A DNA stretch of 64,000 bases from Ephemerocybe angulata (GCA_013368325.1 JAACJK010000173.1:297553-361552); one strand, 5' to 3'; positions 10,944 through 24,005 are shown, counted from the stretch's first letter. Notes: generated by a model from the sequence alone, not told the origin. Program-made: numbers and translations.

Positions 10944-12220
10944 TCAATCGCCCTTTTCAGATACCTCAGTATCTGCATGCCGAGGGCGCAGCACATACGG
11001 TGCCGTCAAGCCGATCGAAGCGAAGGGCGTAGCAAGTATGAGGTAGGGGATTGTAAAAAGTTTGCTCCGGCTCGCCGATGGCGTCAATGCCGACCAGACG
11101 ATGAAGGAGAGGCTCGACCAGACGACGTCCCACCCGATCGATGACTGTGCGGGATGCGAGTGGAGGACCTTCCACTGCTCTTGCACGAGCGCGAGCGCGG
11201 ACGCGTCGGTTTCAGGGAGGGAGCCTGCTGCTGCTAGCATGGTGCGCGAGCGGATCGGGATGGAGATGAGGAAGATGAGCAGGTAGAAGATGCTGAGTTT
11301 GAACCACGATTTCGTGTGTTTGAGGGGCGAGATGGAGAGGAGGGGAACTATGAGCAGGGCGTGCATTACGAGGAGGTTGGGGAGGAAGGTCGTTTCGGTG
11401 GTGAACGGGCTTGTGGCGATCGTGAGTATAGAGATGAGAATTGGAAGCCAGAGCTTGGCTGGGACTGCGATGTCTGCGTCGGTAGATTTATCCTTGTCTG
11501 AGCGCTTGGGTCGGGTTGAGGAGAGGAGGGCGACGTAGAACAAATTTGACGCGACGGAGATGGCGACGACCTGCCCCAAGATCATGTACGCCCAAACGTG
11601 CGTGATTTGGTGGCGCGAACCTGCCACGTCCAAGTAAGAACGCTGTTTGGATTGGTTAGGATGATTTGGGTGCTCACCTTCGATGTATAGGAAGACTGTC
11701 CAAGCACCAACAGTGAATAGGCAGAGTTGCTCGCTCCATGCCCAGTTGATCTTCCCGAGGCATACGGTGTACCATGCTTCCTCGAAAAGAGATGTGTTGA
11801 CGAGCCAGTTTGCAACCCGTTGCAGGATGGTTGAGGTGGGCGAGATCGCCTCCTTAGCCTCGTAGTTTGCAAAGCTCCACTATAGGTTTGGTGAGATAAG
11901 AGCTATCTAATAGAGGTGCTTCAATCCTACAGCCATGTATTGGAACATATCTGCAATGAGTTCAGTTTATCGGAATCGTTCAAAAGAGGATCTGACTTAC
12001 AAAACCAAGTGTGAGCGAAGGAGCCGATAGTCAGTCCCCAGAACAATGAGATTTTGGATGCCCTTCTTGATGGGTCCTTATTTTTGGAAGACGTGAGGGA
12101 TATGCTTTCAAGGACTCGAGAGAATAGCCATAGGATAAGCAAGAAATACGAGCTGAAGACGCTAAGCGCCAGTAGCTGTTGTGGGCTTAAGGAGCCGAGG
12201 CTGCCTATTAAGTCTGACAT
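10944..12220 (-). CDS. Multipass membrane protein of unknown function
   Basis: Four exons fit: 12001-12220, a 20-nt micro-exon 11931-11950, 11678-11879 and 10944-11620. The joined frame reads through TWFYMFQYMAWSFANYEAKE, showing the micro-exon is real. The product has an N-terminal membrane segment (LLALSVFSSYFLLILWLF), a loop of aromatic residues, then further membrane segments (ILGQVVAISVASNLFYVALL, LLVMHALLIVPLLSI, FKLSIFYLLIFLISIPI, LILATPFASIGL), and ends SEKGD. I recall no named family with confidence. The pattern resembles uncharacterised fungal integral membrane proteins. It is divergently oriented from the oxysterol-binding protein gene, with a 300 bp shared promoter. Confidence 0.75.
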
Positions 12221-12519
12221 AGCTTCGGTACTTTATCGTAGGCCTTAACACCTAGCCCTTTCAAATCTTCCAAGGGCCGATATTTGCAGAATGGCGGAGT
12301 AAAGTTGGGGTAGAAGGGAGGTTTTGGTAGAGGTCCGGTAACTTGATTCTCGACAGCTGGCTGCATTCTGATCACCGGCCGACTGTGAGAATAAGCTGCC
12401 AAACAGGGTGGACTGGATCCGAGTCCGCCGACTGCCAGTGTTCCAGCGGACTACTTACTAGACTGTACTCGTCTTCTACCACCATCTTGAAACTGTATTG
12501 ATCTTCATCGCCTACCCCT

Positions 12520-15500
12520 ATGGAGGCGCCCAAAGCTTCAGTTGAAGCAAGTGCGTGACGGTTCCACAGTTATGATGATGTCGAAAGACTGACGGTGGTG
12601 TGCAGTTGAGCCGCTGTATCAAGTCAGGCTCTTGTCCGCGCTCCGGAGTGGTATGTACTTGAAACTATAGGTTGAATCAAGCTGACGATGTCACAGGAGA
12701 TGCTGCAGCTATACACCCATTCCTGACGGAAATCGGGAAAGATAGACGGAATTCGGGGGTTGGGGACTTGGACACCGGTGCTGCCGCGTTGCATTTGGCC
12801 GTTCGGTGTGCATCTCGTGAGTTGAACTTTGTGCGATGACCTATGGTGCTGACTATGCCCTAGCGGAAACGGTTAGCCTTCTCTTGTCCCACCGAGCTAT
12901 ATCTCCAAACGGGGTCCATCCACCCGGGTCAGGCACCACACCTCTGCACCTCGCAGCGTCCTTGGGCCGGGTGGAAATCGTCAGCTTGCTGCTGGAACAA
13001 GAAACCATTGACGACAGTCTGGTGGACGCCAACGGGAAGACCTGTAGGGACGTGGCACGGAGCAAGGAAGGGATCCGAGCCATAGATGGTACGTTAAACA
13101 ATGGCCACCGATTCTAGATTCTCATCCATCCCCAGATTCGCGCTCTTTCCTGAATGCAAGCTATCGGTCGCTCCTTCATAGCTACATCCTATCACCGCTC
13201 AGCGACCCCCCATCTCCCCAGCTCCTCAAACTGCTGGAATCACCACGAGTCAAATACGTGGACCTGTCATACCTTGATAACGATTCGGGGACGTCACTTC
13301 TTCACGAAGCAGCGCGGCGGAAGGATCTCCGACTCATAGAGCTTGCCGTCCGAGCTGGCGCTGATGTCTTCCTCCGAAATCGCCGAGGCAAGACCGCGCA
13401 AGAATCCGTTGGAAAGGACGACCGCGTCAAGGTGTTCTTGCGCCAGTTCGCAAACCACGACAAGACCCTCATTCCGAACAACACACCGTTGACGGAACCC
13501 CCCACCCTGAAAGGCTACCTCAACAAGTATACCAATGTCGCGAAGGGCTACAATACCCGTTGGTTCGTCCTTCAACAAGGCGTGCTGTCCTATTACCGCC
13601 ACCAGGAGGACGAGACTGTCGCCAGCCGAGGTTCGATCTCTATGAAGAACGCGGTATTGAAGGTCTCGGAGAAGACGCGGTTCGAAATAGCTACGTCATC
13701 ACGCGGCCACCACAGCGGGCAGAAATGGTACCTCAAGGCGAACCACCCAGTAGAAGCGCACCGCTGGACGGAGGCTCTGTCCAAGAGTATCGAATGGGTG
13801 AAGAACGAGAGTACCCCAAGCATCAGTGAGCCCCGGAGGAGTGGGGAGAGCGACAGGACGAGCAAGTCTGGGCAGTCGCATTCTAGCCAACTCCCACCTT
13901 CATTCGCCGCAAAGAAGATGTCTAGAACCAAGACGCGCGACTCGGTGTTCCTTGACAGTCCGAACCTTGCGCATCCAGACCACGCTCCACCCCATGAGGA
14001 GCGGACTGAAGACGACGACCAAGAGGATTCCTCTTCGACGAATTCCGAGGATGGGGTACCACCCCACGACAACTTCGAGCTCCAGGCCAATGCGACGATT
14101 GCCCAACTCGAGATCATCTCGCAGATGTTGTCCAGCGATCAGGCCGAGAACCGCGCTGGCGTGAGGCAGGGTCTTTCGACGGTCCAGGAAATGCTGCACG
14201 AGTACACGAAGATGGTCCGCGAGCGCGATGCATGGTGGAAGAAGGAGGTCAAGAAGGAGAAGAAGGCTCTAGCGTTTTGGGAAGAAAGTCTGACAACAGT
14301 CGTGAAGGAGGGCGAGAGTTTGGAGAAGGAACTGAAGGCCAGGAGTCGGAGACGTGGCAGCCGCGTCTTTGGCCCTAGCACTTCAGGCTCCTTCGACGGC
14401 GGTAATTTCAAGCGCCGACCATCCGCTCTCCGCCACCTGTCTCAAACAACGACGACGTCTCCTCCCCAATCTGCAACTCCCACTCCCCGAGCCGCTCTTA
14501 CTCTCCCTCTCGAACCTCCCACCCCGGTTCAAGAGCAAGCCGAGCCACTCACCCAGGAGGAACTCCCTCTCCCCATCCCCTCTGGTAACCCCGTACCTCC
14601 ACCTGAGACCGCAGCTACACCCCATTTCCCCGGTGCCCTTAGATCGCCTGTTCGCAGCGCAACCGCCGATACCGTCGTACCTGAAGCATCCGATTCGGAT
14701 TCGGCATTGGACGACTCAGAGGGCCCCGAGCTCGAGGACCAGGACGAGGATGAATTCTTCGATGCTATTGAAACGAACAACATTCCCAATCTTGTGGTTC
14801 CGGAAGGCATGACGAGCCCTATCAGCGCATCTATCGTCCTAACGAAGGAGCGAAAAGAACCCTATGTTGGATACGAGCTTCTGCGGTCGAAGTTGAAACT
14901 GAAGGCGGATGAGAGGCCGAGTACAAGTTTGTGGTCGGTATTGAAGCATAGCATCGGGAAGGACTTGACGAAGATCAGCTTCCCTGTTTTCTTTAACGAG
15001 CCAACGAGTATGCTGCAGCGTATGGTGAGTAGTTCACTTTTAAACCGACAGCAAACACTAAATCAGTGTCTTAGGCTGAGGACATAGAGTTTTCGGAATG
15101 TTGTAAGTGTCGTGCTTCATACCTGAAGGGAAGTACTCGGTATTGACTCCTTAATAGTGGATATTGCTGCCACCGAGCACGACTCTCTTCGTCGCATAGC
15201 TTACGTGGCCGCGTTTGCCATGTCCAATTACTCATCGACTATCGGGCGTATCGCGAAACCCTTTAACCCAATGCTGGTATGTTATAACCGCTCAACGTCA
15301 ACCCTTGCCACTAGATACTGATCGTCATCAGAGCGAAACCTTCGAATACGTTCGCCTTGACCGCAAATACCGCTATGTGTCAGAGCAAGTCAGCCATCAC
15401 CCACCGATCTCTGCATGCTGGGTTGAATCGCCTCTCTGGCATTACTATGGCGAGGTCGACGCACAGAACAAGTTCCTGGGCAAATCGTTCGAAATCCGAC

Positions 15501-16390
15501 CTACCGGTATCGCTCACGCCGACCTCATGCTCCCTGAGAAGGTCGCCCCGAGCTACCCACGAGCAACGGGCAAGGGAGAAGAAGGGAAGGTCATCGAGCA
15601 TTACAGCTGGAAGAAAGTGACCACAAACGTGTCTGGATTCATTCTCGGATCCCCGACGATCGACCATTACGGCGACATGGTGATCACGAACCACAGAACG
15701 AACGAACAGTGCATTCTGACGTTCAAGCCACGAGGATGGAGAGGGAAAGACGCGTATGAAGTCTCGGGGCGGGTTCTCACTGCGGACGGCGAGGTGGCGT
15801 ACGAGATCGCTGGGCGATGGAATTCGCAGCTCATCGCGAGACAAGTCGGATACGGGCATGGACAGCTCCACCCAGACCTCAACGTTTCTGCGCCGAACTC
15901 ACCATCGGCGAAGCCCGAGTACCTCCTGCTTTGGAGAAACTCAGAGAAACCGGCAGACTCTCCCTTCAATCTGACCCCCTTCGCGATCACGCTGAACAAC
16001 TGCCCTCTCGACACGCTGAAGCCGTACCTGTGTCCAACGGACTGCAGGCTCCGCGTCGATCAGCGGGCATTTGAGCTTGGGCTGTACGAGCTGGCGAATG
16101 ACCTCAAGACGGCGCAGGAGGAGAAGCAGCGGTCGATCCGGAAGGCGAGAGAGGAGGGGAAGCTGCCGCCGCATAAGCCTAGATGGTTCATGGCGGAAAC
16201 GGATGGGGACACGGGGGAGCGCGTTTGGACGCCCCTTCGGGCGGCGGATAATAGCGTGGAGTACTGGGTTGAGAGGGAGGAGGCGTACGTCAAGGGTGGT
16301 AACGTCCCTTGGAAGAATGTGGATGATATCTTCGTGGAGGAGCCGGCGGTGGTCAAGGAACTGATGGTTAAGAGCTCGGCTGACTCGTAG
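12520..16390 (+). CDS. Oxysterol-binding protein, Osh1/Osh2 type (ankyrin-PH-FFAT-ORD)
   Basis: Lipid-transfer protein acting at ER contact sites. Early exons are small: 12520-12550, 12606-12650, and one from about 12698 on. They encode ankyrin repeats ([53 protein letters not shown]). A PH domain follows ([44 protein letters not shown]). A coiled coil and a Pro-rich linker come next, then a textbook FFAT motif ([10 protein letters not shown], near 14748-14777) for binding VAP in the ER. The C-terminal ORD has the family signature [11 protein letters not shown] (about 15386-15418). The ORD is split by introns near 15025-15330; the last exon begins about 15332 and runs to the stop at 16390. 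The full length and all domains appear present. Confidence 0.93.
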
Positions 16391-16821
16391 TATTGTGGAT
16401 TTTTACCTTTTCTTCTCTTTCAATGATGGGCTTCGAACACGGACATTTATGGGTTTGTAGGACTTCCTTCTGTATATTCAACTACGCCGAATCATGGGTT
16501 TTTTAGAGCACGCATGGCCGCCTCCCGTCTTGGCACAACAAGTACTTTGTGGGTGGACCGTCGGCGCATATCATGTTAAAATGCTAACAAGATTCAACAG
16601 GGTGTTAGCTGCGTACTATACGGCATGCAATGTGATTCTACTGATGGTCGTGGGCGCTTACATCGCGCTGCGCATTATTAAGGTGATGACATTAATCATC
16701 ACTCGTTTCAGAGGCCGGCAGGTATAAGTAAGTATGTGAAGGCTTGTCAATCCTTGTAAATCCCCCCGAGCGAACGATATTCGTTAACCACCCCGTGGCT
16801 TTTACGCAGTCCAAATCCATC
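16391..16821. other. Intergenic region between two plus-strand genes
   Basis: This holds the 3' UTR of the oxysterol-binding protein gene and the promoter of the F-box gene. A 77-codon open frame at 16494-16727 contains one hydrophobic stretch but has no other support. Nothing else was recognised. Confidence 0.4.
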
Positions 16822-18642
16822 ATGACCACAAAGGCAACACAGAAACCTCCGACTCCCTCATCACCTCTCATGCCTCGTTGGCATGAGCTGTTTCCAAAGG
16901 AACTCTGGGTTCAGGAGGTCTTCGAGATTTTGGACCCTGTTGACATCTTGTCGCTGAGTGAGGTACGCACGCTCACCTTTGTGCTCATTCCTCAACGCAC
17001 TGAACTCTTCCGTTCCGTAGACTTGTCGTTCGCTCCACAAGCTCATAATACAGAAAAGCATCTGGGTTCGGATCCTACGGACGATGTGCAAGAGACATGG
17101 TCTATTCATGGCATCTTACCCAGTCGCGACGATGGACATAGCCCGCCTTCAAAGGGCTTGCATGGGGCCCCGCCACTGGGATCGTTTGATACAGAAGCAC
17201 AGTTTTAGCTCTGAAGACCTTGGGAAGGGATTTGCCTCCTCTCGATTACCGCCGACATCCAAAGTGGACCTGAGCGACGATGTACCTTTGGGCTTGGGAT
17301 CATACCTTGTTCCTGGCGGCCGCTTTCTCGTCGCCGCGAGGGGCGAGGTGAATTCGAGTAATGGTTCATCATCTGCATTTGTGAACATCCTTGACTTGGG
17401 TATCCCATGCCAAAAGCCACTGGAGCAGCCTGTTCTTGTCGCCCAGTATACGATCGATACTGGATTTATGGAGGAAGGTCGTCCTATACCTCGGCTCTCT
17501 GTCGGAGCAGTTGGCGAAGAGACATTGAGGGTTGCCGTCCTGGTGACAATCCCGTATTCCGACACTTTGAATGGCGAGTGAGTGGACTATGTTTGTGCGA
17601 TAGCAGGAATATCGTCTTACAAACTGCACTTCTAGAGTCACGGTCCTAGAAATCCGACTCACAGATGAAGAACCGACGTTCAAAAAACTGTCCTCGACCT
17701 CCTTCGCAGGTCTTTCCACTAAAGCCACACAGGTACACATATGTGTTCAAGGCGACCTTCTGCTATTTCGATCCGACAATGGTGTCATCGTCTGGGACTT
17801 CGTGAGTGGAAGGTACACCTCATGGGAGACGAACATCGATATACAGAGTTTGTTCATAGAGGCAAGCCCCTATTTTCACTCCACCTTCATCGTAGCATTG
17901 GTCTTATGCATCTTCGTAGAAATTCATCTTCACTCATGAGCTCTTCGTCTCCTTCTCCGGTGACGGGGTGTTCATGTGGAACATCCCATCTCGGGAAGCA
18001 GATGAACACTGGATATCCTGCACCGACCACGTTTCTGCCTCCAAAGCTCCACCAGTCCCTCCGGCCTCGGGGATTCTGTGCAAGATGAGGTTCACATCCC
18101 ATATGTCGCGCCGTGGCTTCCAAATTCTAGGCTCGCAGCTCTGCTTAGCCATGCCTATCACCTTCGATACGTTCTTCGGCTTCTTGGACCCAGCCACACA
18201 TGCGACAAATATCGCCACCTATCGTTTCACTTTCGACCTTAAACCGAAGACACCGGGACGTTTGGAATCTGCGGCAAATCGGGCGTACATCACGTCCAAC
18301 ACTAAGTTTATACTTCCCTTCTCTTCATTCTGTTTGGGCGCAAGAACCCCCACGGGGAGCTGCATCCTGAACGGCGCTCGAACATCACAGCAAACGTGGC
18401 CAATGAGCCTCGCGTTCTCACTCACAGAGGTCTCCTCCCCAGCCAACGAAACCCATACCGCATCGGTCACCAAGGACTCAATGGAAGGCCCGGGATGCGA
18501 TCTCAGTATCCCAAGGTTCACAATCTTGAATAACCTGGCTCAGCTTTGTTGTCCAGCTTCTGGGAGAGTGGTGTATTCCGAAAGGTATATCGATGAATAT
18601 CGGTTCTGTCTTGTCGATCATACGTTCACTGTAACGAAGTAG
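16822..18642 (+). CDS. F-box protein
   Basis: Probable substrate receptor of an SCF ubiquitin ligase. Exon 1 (16822-16962, 47 codons) ends within the F-box and exon 2 (17021-17577) completes it: LFPKELWVQEVFEILDPVDI, then SLSE joined to TCRSLHKLIIQKSIWVRI. Exon 3 begins at 17636 in matching phase. The rest resembles the variable C-terminal part of mushroom F-box proteins, with beta-strand-rich segments such as GDLLLFRSDNGVIVWDF and ELFVFSGDGVFMWNIP that suggest a propeller-like substrate domain. The join around 17860-17930 needs an intron I could not place exactly. The start at MTTKATQ is preferred; no upstream ATG is better supported. It ends HTFTVTK. Confidence 0.8.
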
Positions 18643-18792
18643 GAATCTCAATGTCGCGAGCTATCGAGCGTCTCGCACCAATAGGAGGTTCATGTTAGTA
18701 CGGGCGTCTATTCTCTATCCAAGTGTTACGATACAGTCTCTATAAAATACCCCAGAAATGAAATGGCGAAAACGAAACCCGAGGTGGAAAGT

Positions 18793-20505
18793 CTAAAAGA
18801 TGAGGTTGAGAGCATAGGCCGTGAGGGCGGTCATAGAAATGAACATGAGGATGTATTGGGGAATAAGGAAAGCTGAGAGATGCTGTGCGTCGCCCTCAGC
18901 GCTGTACGCCTGCGTCAAGTATACCTGCGTTGTAGCAGTTGGAAGGCATGAGGTGAAGCTGTAAATATATATCAGAGAGCCGCCAAGGGCAATAGGGAAC
19001 AGCGTCTACTCACATGCAAACGAACTGGAGTACTTTGTCCTCCTTTGGGATCAAGCCGCATCGAACAAGCCCTTGCACGATGAGGACGCCGAAAACAGGC
19101 ATCAGAACCAGCTTTCCGATAGCTAGTGAGGAGATGGCACCTAATGGAAGAGACTTCCACTGGTTTTGGGGGATCTTGAGTCGCGCCAAGGCGGATCCGA
19201 GGCATATCAGACCCAACGGCACCGATGCGGCTCCAATGAAGGTCGCGGTGTCCATGATGAACGACAGGGGAGGTTGCCCATCCGGCGCCGAAGGCATATT
19301 CACAGAAGGCACGACGATGAATAGCGCCTTGAGCTGGGGTACGAGAGCGATGGGGAAGGAGACGAAGATGGCGATAGAAGGTGCGGTGAGGAGGGACTGG
19401 AAGAAGACTTGGAGGCGCGCTTTCCAGATCCGTGATCGAGTGGGGGTTTGTGAGCGGAACGATATTGTTTCGGGGGCGTCGTCGACGGGATCGTCCTTGG
19501 CGTCTGAGGAGTCCTTCTCGAGCTTGAAGGCGCGGGGTGTGGCTCCGCTTATACTACCTCGCGGTGAGTGGATGTCCACCACTGTCTCTTCCGCGATCTC
19601 GGTCTCGGAATCGTCGTGAACGGTGTTCAGCTTTCGAAGCCTCGGGGTGCAGGGATCTACATTGTCCTCTCCTGATGCGTGCACGACCTTCTCCTGGACC
19701 TGAAGTTGTTGCACTCCCTTCTCCGAATCGTCTCGACTGGGAGCCGCCGACATACATAATAGTTTTCGGCGCTTGACGCGAATGGCCTCTTGGACGTCGC
19801 ATGGCTCAACGTCCGGCCCAACGAAGTCCATCTTAATCCAATTGTGTGCTCCCATTGGAAAGAGGGTCACAATAAAGACCAGGAGGAATACCGAGATGTA
19901 GGCGACGGAGAGATTCTGGTCCTCTAGGCCCTTAAACGGCGCAGTCCCGGTAACGCTCATGATGACCGATATAGCTGAGAATGAACGTCATTTTCTATGT
20001 TCCTGCGACATCGTAAATCATGGACGTACGAATATCGCCCACATTTCCAAATCCTCCAGCCACGAGAAGGCCATAGCGAAAGCGATGAGGAACCCAGAAG
20101 AATTGCTTGATGATGAAAGCTATAGCCACACCCAAGATCTCATACAGAGCAGCGACGAGGAAAAGGGGGCCTATGCGTAGCACCAAGCTTATCAGCAATC
20201 TCCTTTGCACATGCGCGCTCTGGAGAGCGCACCAAATAGCCGAATATTGTCCGTGTTGAAGGCAGGGATAATTTTCGAGAACAAGAGGCAGGGGGTCGTA
20301 ACGTTCAGAATAATATGGCTCGCGCCTCGAGCAGCAACGGGTGGAAACATGTCGGCTTTTGTGATAAAGAAGCCACAAGCAACTCCAATCGCTCTGGATA
20401 GGAGAGGATGATAAGATAAAATCGGTAGGGAGATAGTCAGGACGTTGCTTACAGTCGTAGGAGAGGTCGAAGGGAAATCCAGATCAAAGCCCCGACAGAG
20501 AACAT
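18793..20505 (-). CDS. PIN-like transporter (auxin efflux carrier family, AEC)
   Basis: Membrane transporter of the AEC/PIN-like family, in fungi usually placed in the ER or vacuole membrane; the substrate cannot be told from sequence. The start is MFSVGALIWISLRPLLR (20505). The frame then splices to LAIGVACGFFITKADMF and NVTTPCLLFSKIIPAFN, the typical N-terminal carrier half. A large exon starts ISVIMSVTGTAPFKGLEDQN, matching the family's conserved bend, followed by LAYIS-like and LFPMG segments. A long hydrophilic, acidic loop of about 150 residues comes next, then the C-terminal helices (SLLTAPSIAIFVSFPIALVP, ASVPLGLICLGSALARL, LAIGKLVLMPVFGVLIVQGL). The last exon reads LPTATTQVYLTQAYSAEGD and ends at 18793. 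Ten helices are expected and appear present. Confidence 0.88.
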
Positions 20506-21185
20506 GGCTCCGAGTTGTGGTTATTGTTTTGAGTCGGACGGGTGCAACTCTCTCGGAAGGAGGTCGTAGTAGGGGAGGGCCCCGGAGGGGGGAGGGGGAA
20601 GGAAGAGAAGGGAAAGAGGAGAAGGATACCTCGAGTCTTCGCGGTACCCCAAATCTAAATATACGCGAACCCTCAAGGCGTTTTCGTCCCTAAACACCAT
20701 ATATGTTCCGCCTCAAGATCCCTTCTGAAGATTCATTTTTCATTGATGACATGCTCGTAGGGTGACTCCGACGGTACGGTCCGGAAGGTCAAGCTACTTT
20801 GCTGCAAACATTTCAAATGGAGCGCGTGGTCGTCCGGAAGCCAGGGCCGCTCAAGGGGATTGGGGTTCAACGTTCAACTTCCATTCGAGAGTTTTGGAGG
20901 TTTGTGGAGGTTGAAGCTGGTTTGAAGATGGGAGTAAAGAACAGACATAGTAAGTACGATTCAAGTGCCAAGCCTTATTTCTCGGACTCATCCATTCTTG
21001 GAATTTGCCGGGTGCCTGGAGGCTGGGGTTGTTTGCCGACCGGAACTCGATTCCGCCAGTCCTTCGTGCTCTGCACATGAACATCGTTCTGAACTCCGAA
21101 GCCACATGCAAGCTCAGCGAACCGATGGATTGAAACAGGTATGATACAGCTATAAGTTACACATTTGAATTGACTCCCCTTTTCC
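20506..21185. other. Intergenic region (PIN-like promoter, ALDH 3' side)
   Basis: No gene is supported here. A purine-rich stretch lies around 20560-20630 just upstream of the PIN-like start, and a TATA-like AAATATA element sits on the opposite strand near 20655. Toward 21185 the sequence should be the 3' UTR of the aldehyde dehydrogenase. Confidence 0.4.
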
Positions 21186-23052
21186 TCACAAAGTATGCCC
21201 CAAGTTGACGTGAACGGCCTTGACATTCGTGTAGCTGGAGTGACGATGAGTACGAGGGTGGTATACCGAAAAACGAACGAGAGGACGTACTTGTGCAGAG
21301 CATATTCGCCCAACTCCCTACCGATACCGGACTGCTTGAAGCCACCGAAAGGAACATTGGCGTGGAGCTGGTTCGCACAGTTTACCCAGGCGGTACCAGC
21401 TTGGAGCTTGTGCGCGGTGCTCAAGGCGCGGTTAATGTCCTGGCTGAAGACGGCGGCCGCGAGACCATAAGCTGGACAGGGTAAGTACTGATGTCACGGA
21501 AGGATCACAAATGTACTTACTGGTATCGTTAGCCTGGCGAAGAACGTCTGCCTCGTCCTCAAATTTAATGACGACACCGACAGGGCCAAAGATCTCTTCT
21601 TGGACAATCTTCATGTCTGGCTTGACGTTGGTAAAGATGGTAGGCTCAATGAAGTAGCCCTCCGTTCCAACGCGGCTGCCACCGGTGTGGCAAGTCGCAC
21701 CCTCGGTCTTGCCTGACTCGATGTACCCCATGATGCGGTCGTACTGGATCTGGGAGACCTGAGGGCCTTGGTCGACACCCGCACCGAAGGGGTCTCCGAC
21801 CTTGATCGCCTTGGCCTTCTCCGTGAACCTTTTCAAAAATTCGTCGTAGATACCAGCCTGGACGAAGATACGCGACCCAGCGCAGCAAGCCTGGCCGTGG
21901 TTCCAGCTGGGGAGAGTCAGATCACGGTGAGAGACACAGGTTATTCGACGCACAAAATGCCATGGGTGGTCCAATCGACAGCCTTCTCCATGTCCGCGTC
22001 GTTGAAGATGATGTTGGGGCTCTTTCCTCCGAGCTCGAGGGTAACGTTCTTGAGGTTACTCTTGGCCGCGGCTTCCATGATCTTGCGACCGACAAGGGTG
22101 CTTCCGGTGAAGGCGACCTTGTCGATCTTCATGTGCGAAGAAATGGCGGCACCGACGGTGTGGCCGTATCCAGTGACAATGTTGACGACGCCGGGAGGGA
22201 AACCAGCCTTGTTGATGAGCTCGCACATCTTGATGGCGGTGAGGGGCGTGAACTCGGACGGCTTGAGGACGATGGTGTTGCCTGTAGCGAGAGCAGGTCC
22301 GATCTTCCATGACAACATCAAGACTGAGGACGATGTTAGCGAAGGGCTTTAAGGTGAATATAAATCACCTACGAGGGAAGTTCCACGGAATGATCTGTCC
22401 TACGACGCCAATGGGTTCGTGACGAGTGTAGGTGAGCTTTCTCTCATCCGTCTGCGTGACAAGTTGAGTAAATCTGGCATGTAATATTCAAGACCGACGA
22501 ACCTCGATGGTCTGGCCGCTGATCTTATCCGCCCAGCCGGCAAAGTACTTGATGACCTTGGTGGCAAAGGCAACATCGGTACTCTGGGCCCAGCCGAAGG
22601 TCTTCCCGTTGTCGAGGGCCTCGATAGCAGACAGTTCATCGTGGTGCTCCTCCATTACCGTAGAGAGCTTCCATAAAAGCTCCGATCGTACAGATCCCGA
22701 GGCGTTCAAGCCCCAGACGGTGTCGAAAGCCTTTTGGGCGGCCTCGACAGCGATATCGATATCCTTCTCAACACCTTCGGAGACGGAGGTGATGACCTTG
22801 CCGGTCGCTAGAGACACGTTAGCTATGAAACACGGTGGGCAGCTTGTTGTATCGCGACATACTGGGGTTCACAACCCTGAAATAGGAGCGATTAGAACAA
22901 TCGTCATTATCGGTGTCAAAGGTGGGCGCTTACTCGATTGTGGTGTTGTTAGATCCATCGACGAACTGCCCGTTGATGAAAAGGCCAGTGTTGAAGGAGG
23001 TCTTGCCCTTGTAGGTAGGGGTGTTCCACTCGTATGCGAATGTCGATGGCAT
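21186..23052 (-). CDS. NAD(P)+-dependent aldehyde dehydrogenase
   Basis: Oxidises aldehydes to carboxylic acids. The product starts [20 protein letters not shown] at 23052. The exons carry [19 protein letters not shown], then [30 protein letters not shown] (cofactor-binding lysine), [17 protein letters not shown] (nucleotide fold), [12 protein letters not shown] (catalytic Glu), GQACCAGSR (catalytic Cys), [13 protein letters not shown], and [20 protein letters not shown]. The last exon encodes [15 protein letters not shown] with stop at 21186, the usual C terminus. About 500 residues, complete. The family includes acetaldehyde dehydrogenases (ALD) and related ALDH1/2-type enzymes; which substrate is used cannot be decided here. 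A TATATAAG box lies 36 bases before the start codon. Confidence 0.93.
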
Positions 23053-23087
23053 GGTAATTATGGTGAAACCAGAGAAGCTCAGGAGCT

Positions 23088-23095
23088 CTTATATA
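23088..23095 (-). promoter_or_regulatory. TATA box of the aldehyde dehydrogenase gene
   Basis: TATATAAG on the minus strand, 36 bases upstream of the ATG at 23052. A perfect TATA consensus this close to the start is unusual enough to count as likely, and suggests a short 5' UTR and strongly regulated expression. Confidence 0.5.
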
Positions 23096-24005
23096 ACTGA
23101 GATATCGCCATCATGCGCTCGGACCATCCCGTTCATCAGCTCTGAAATGGAATCTCATCTGGACGCGACCTCTGGAACATCTGGGGCCCCGTGGGGTAGG
23201 GTCAGGTGGACGGGGTCATAACCTCTTTCGAAAATACGCTCTGCCGCTCCAGGCCGCTCCACATGCTTCTGGCCTGGAACCCTCAGTAAACTCACCTTTT
23301 CTAACGTAAAGTTGAAGCTCTGATAGGTAATTTGAGAACCACAGGAAACGCTGATTCACAGCAGTGGGAGACGGCATGAGAGAGTCTGATCAATCTACCC
23401 CTGTCATTTGTCGTTTGGGGATGTGGCGAGGTTTGCGGCTCCCCTCTCTCCGACCTCTTAATCATGCACGGGAGGTATGTAGCTCCAAGTTGGCCCCAAG
23501 GTAAGTATATGGCAGTATATGGCCAGACAAGCACAATATATCTGAAGAGAATATGATTTTCTGGGCGAATAGCAATCACCAGAACGGGATTCCATCGGAA
23601 GGCAGTCGCCGTTTTCCTTTCGACGGATCCGAGTTGCATGAAGCGCTCAAGGTTGGTACCTTCCACATCGACCGCAGTAGCATGAAGTTCATAGGTCTTG
23701 CAACTACATACACAGCTATGGTTTGTTTGGGGTGTCCGTATTATTCTACTAGCTTCAATCAAGGAAGAGCGCACCTACCACCACGACAAAGCGACCGATG
23801 AGATAGAAGAGCTGTGTTTCGTGATTGATGCTGGTCAATGCTGAGCGCTGAGCGCTGAGACGGCAACGCGGGTCATTTCTGGGGAATCTCGACAGTAGTA
23901 CCTATTTCAAACACACGAGTCAACGCAGCGCTCACACGTAGGTCTGTTTATGACCGCGACGTTCTCCTCCTCCCTCCTCATCTAAAGCGCGGGCTGACCA
24001 CCACC
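23096..24005. other. Divergent promoter region between ALDH and STAND NTPase
   Basis: No gene was found in about 900 bases. A short direct repeat (tgagcgc repeated near 23840-23862) is the only structure noticed. Confidence 0.4.

Noticed and set aside
16494..16727. 77-codon plus-strand frame with a hydrophobic stretch (VILLMVVGAYIALRIIK)
   Set aside because: Lies in the spacer after the oxysterol-binding gene, no family resemblance, no promoter or splice support; likely chance.
21768..22352. 194-codon plus-strand frame
   Set aside because: Opposite strand of the aldehyde dehydrogenase catalytic exons; no independent features.
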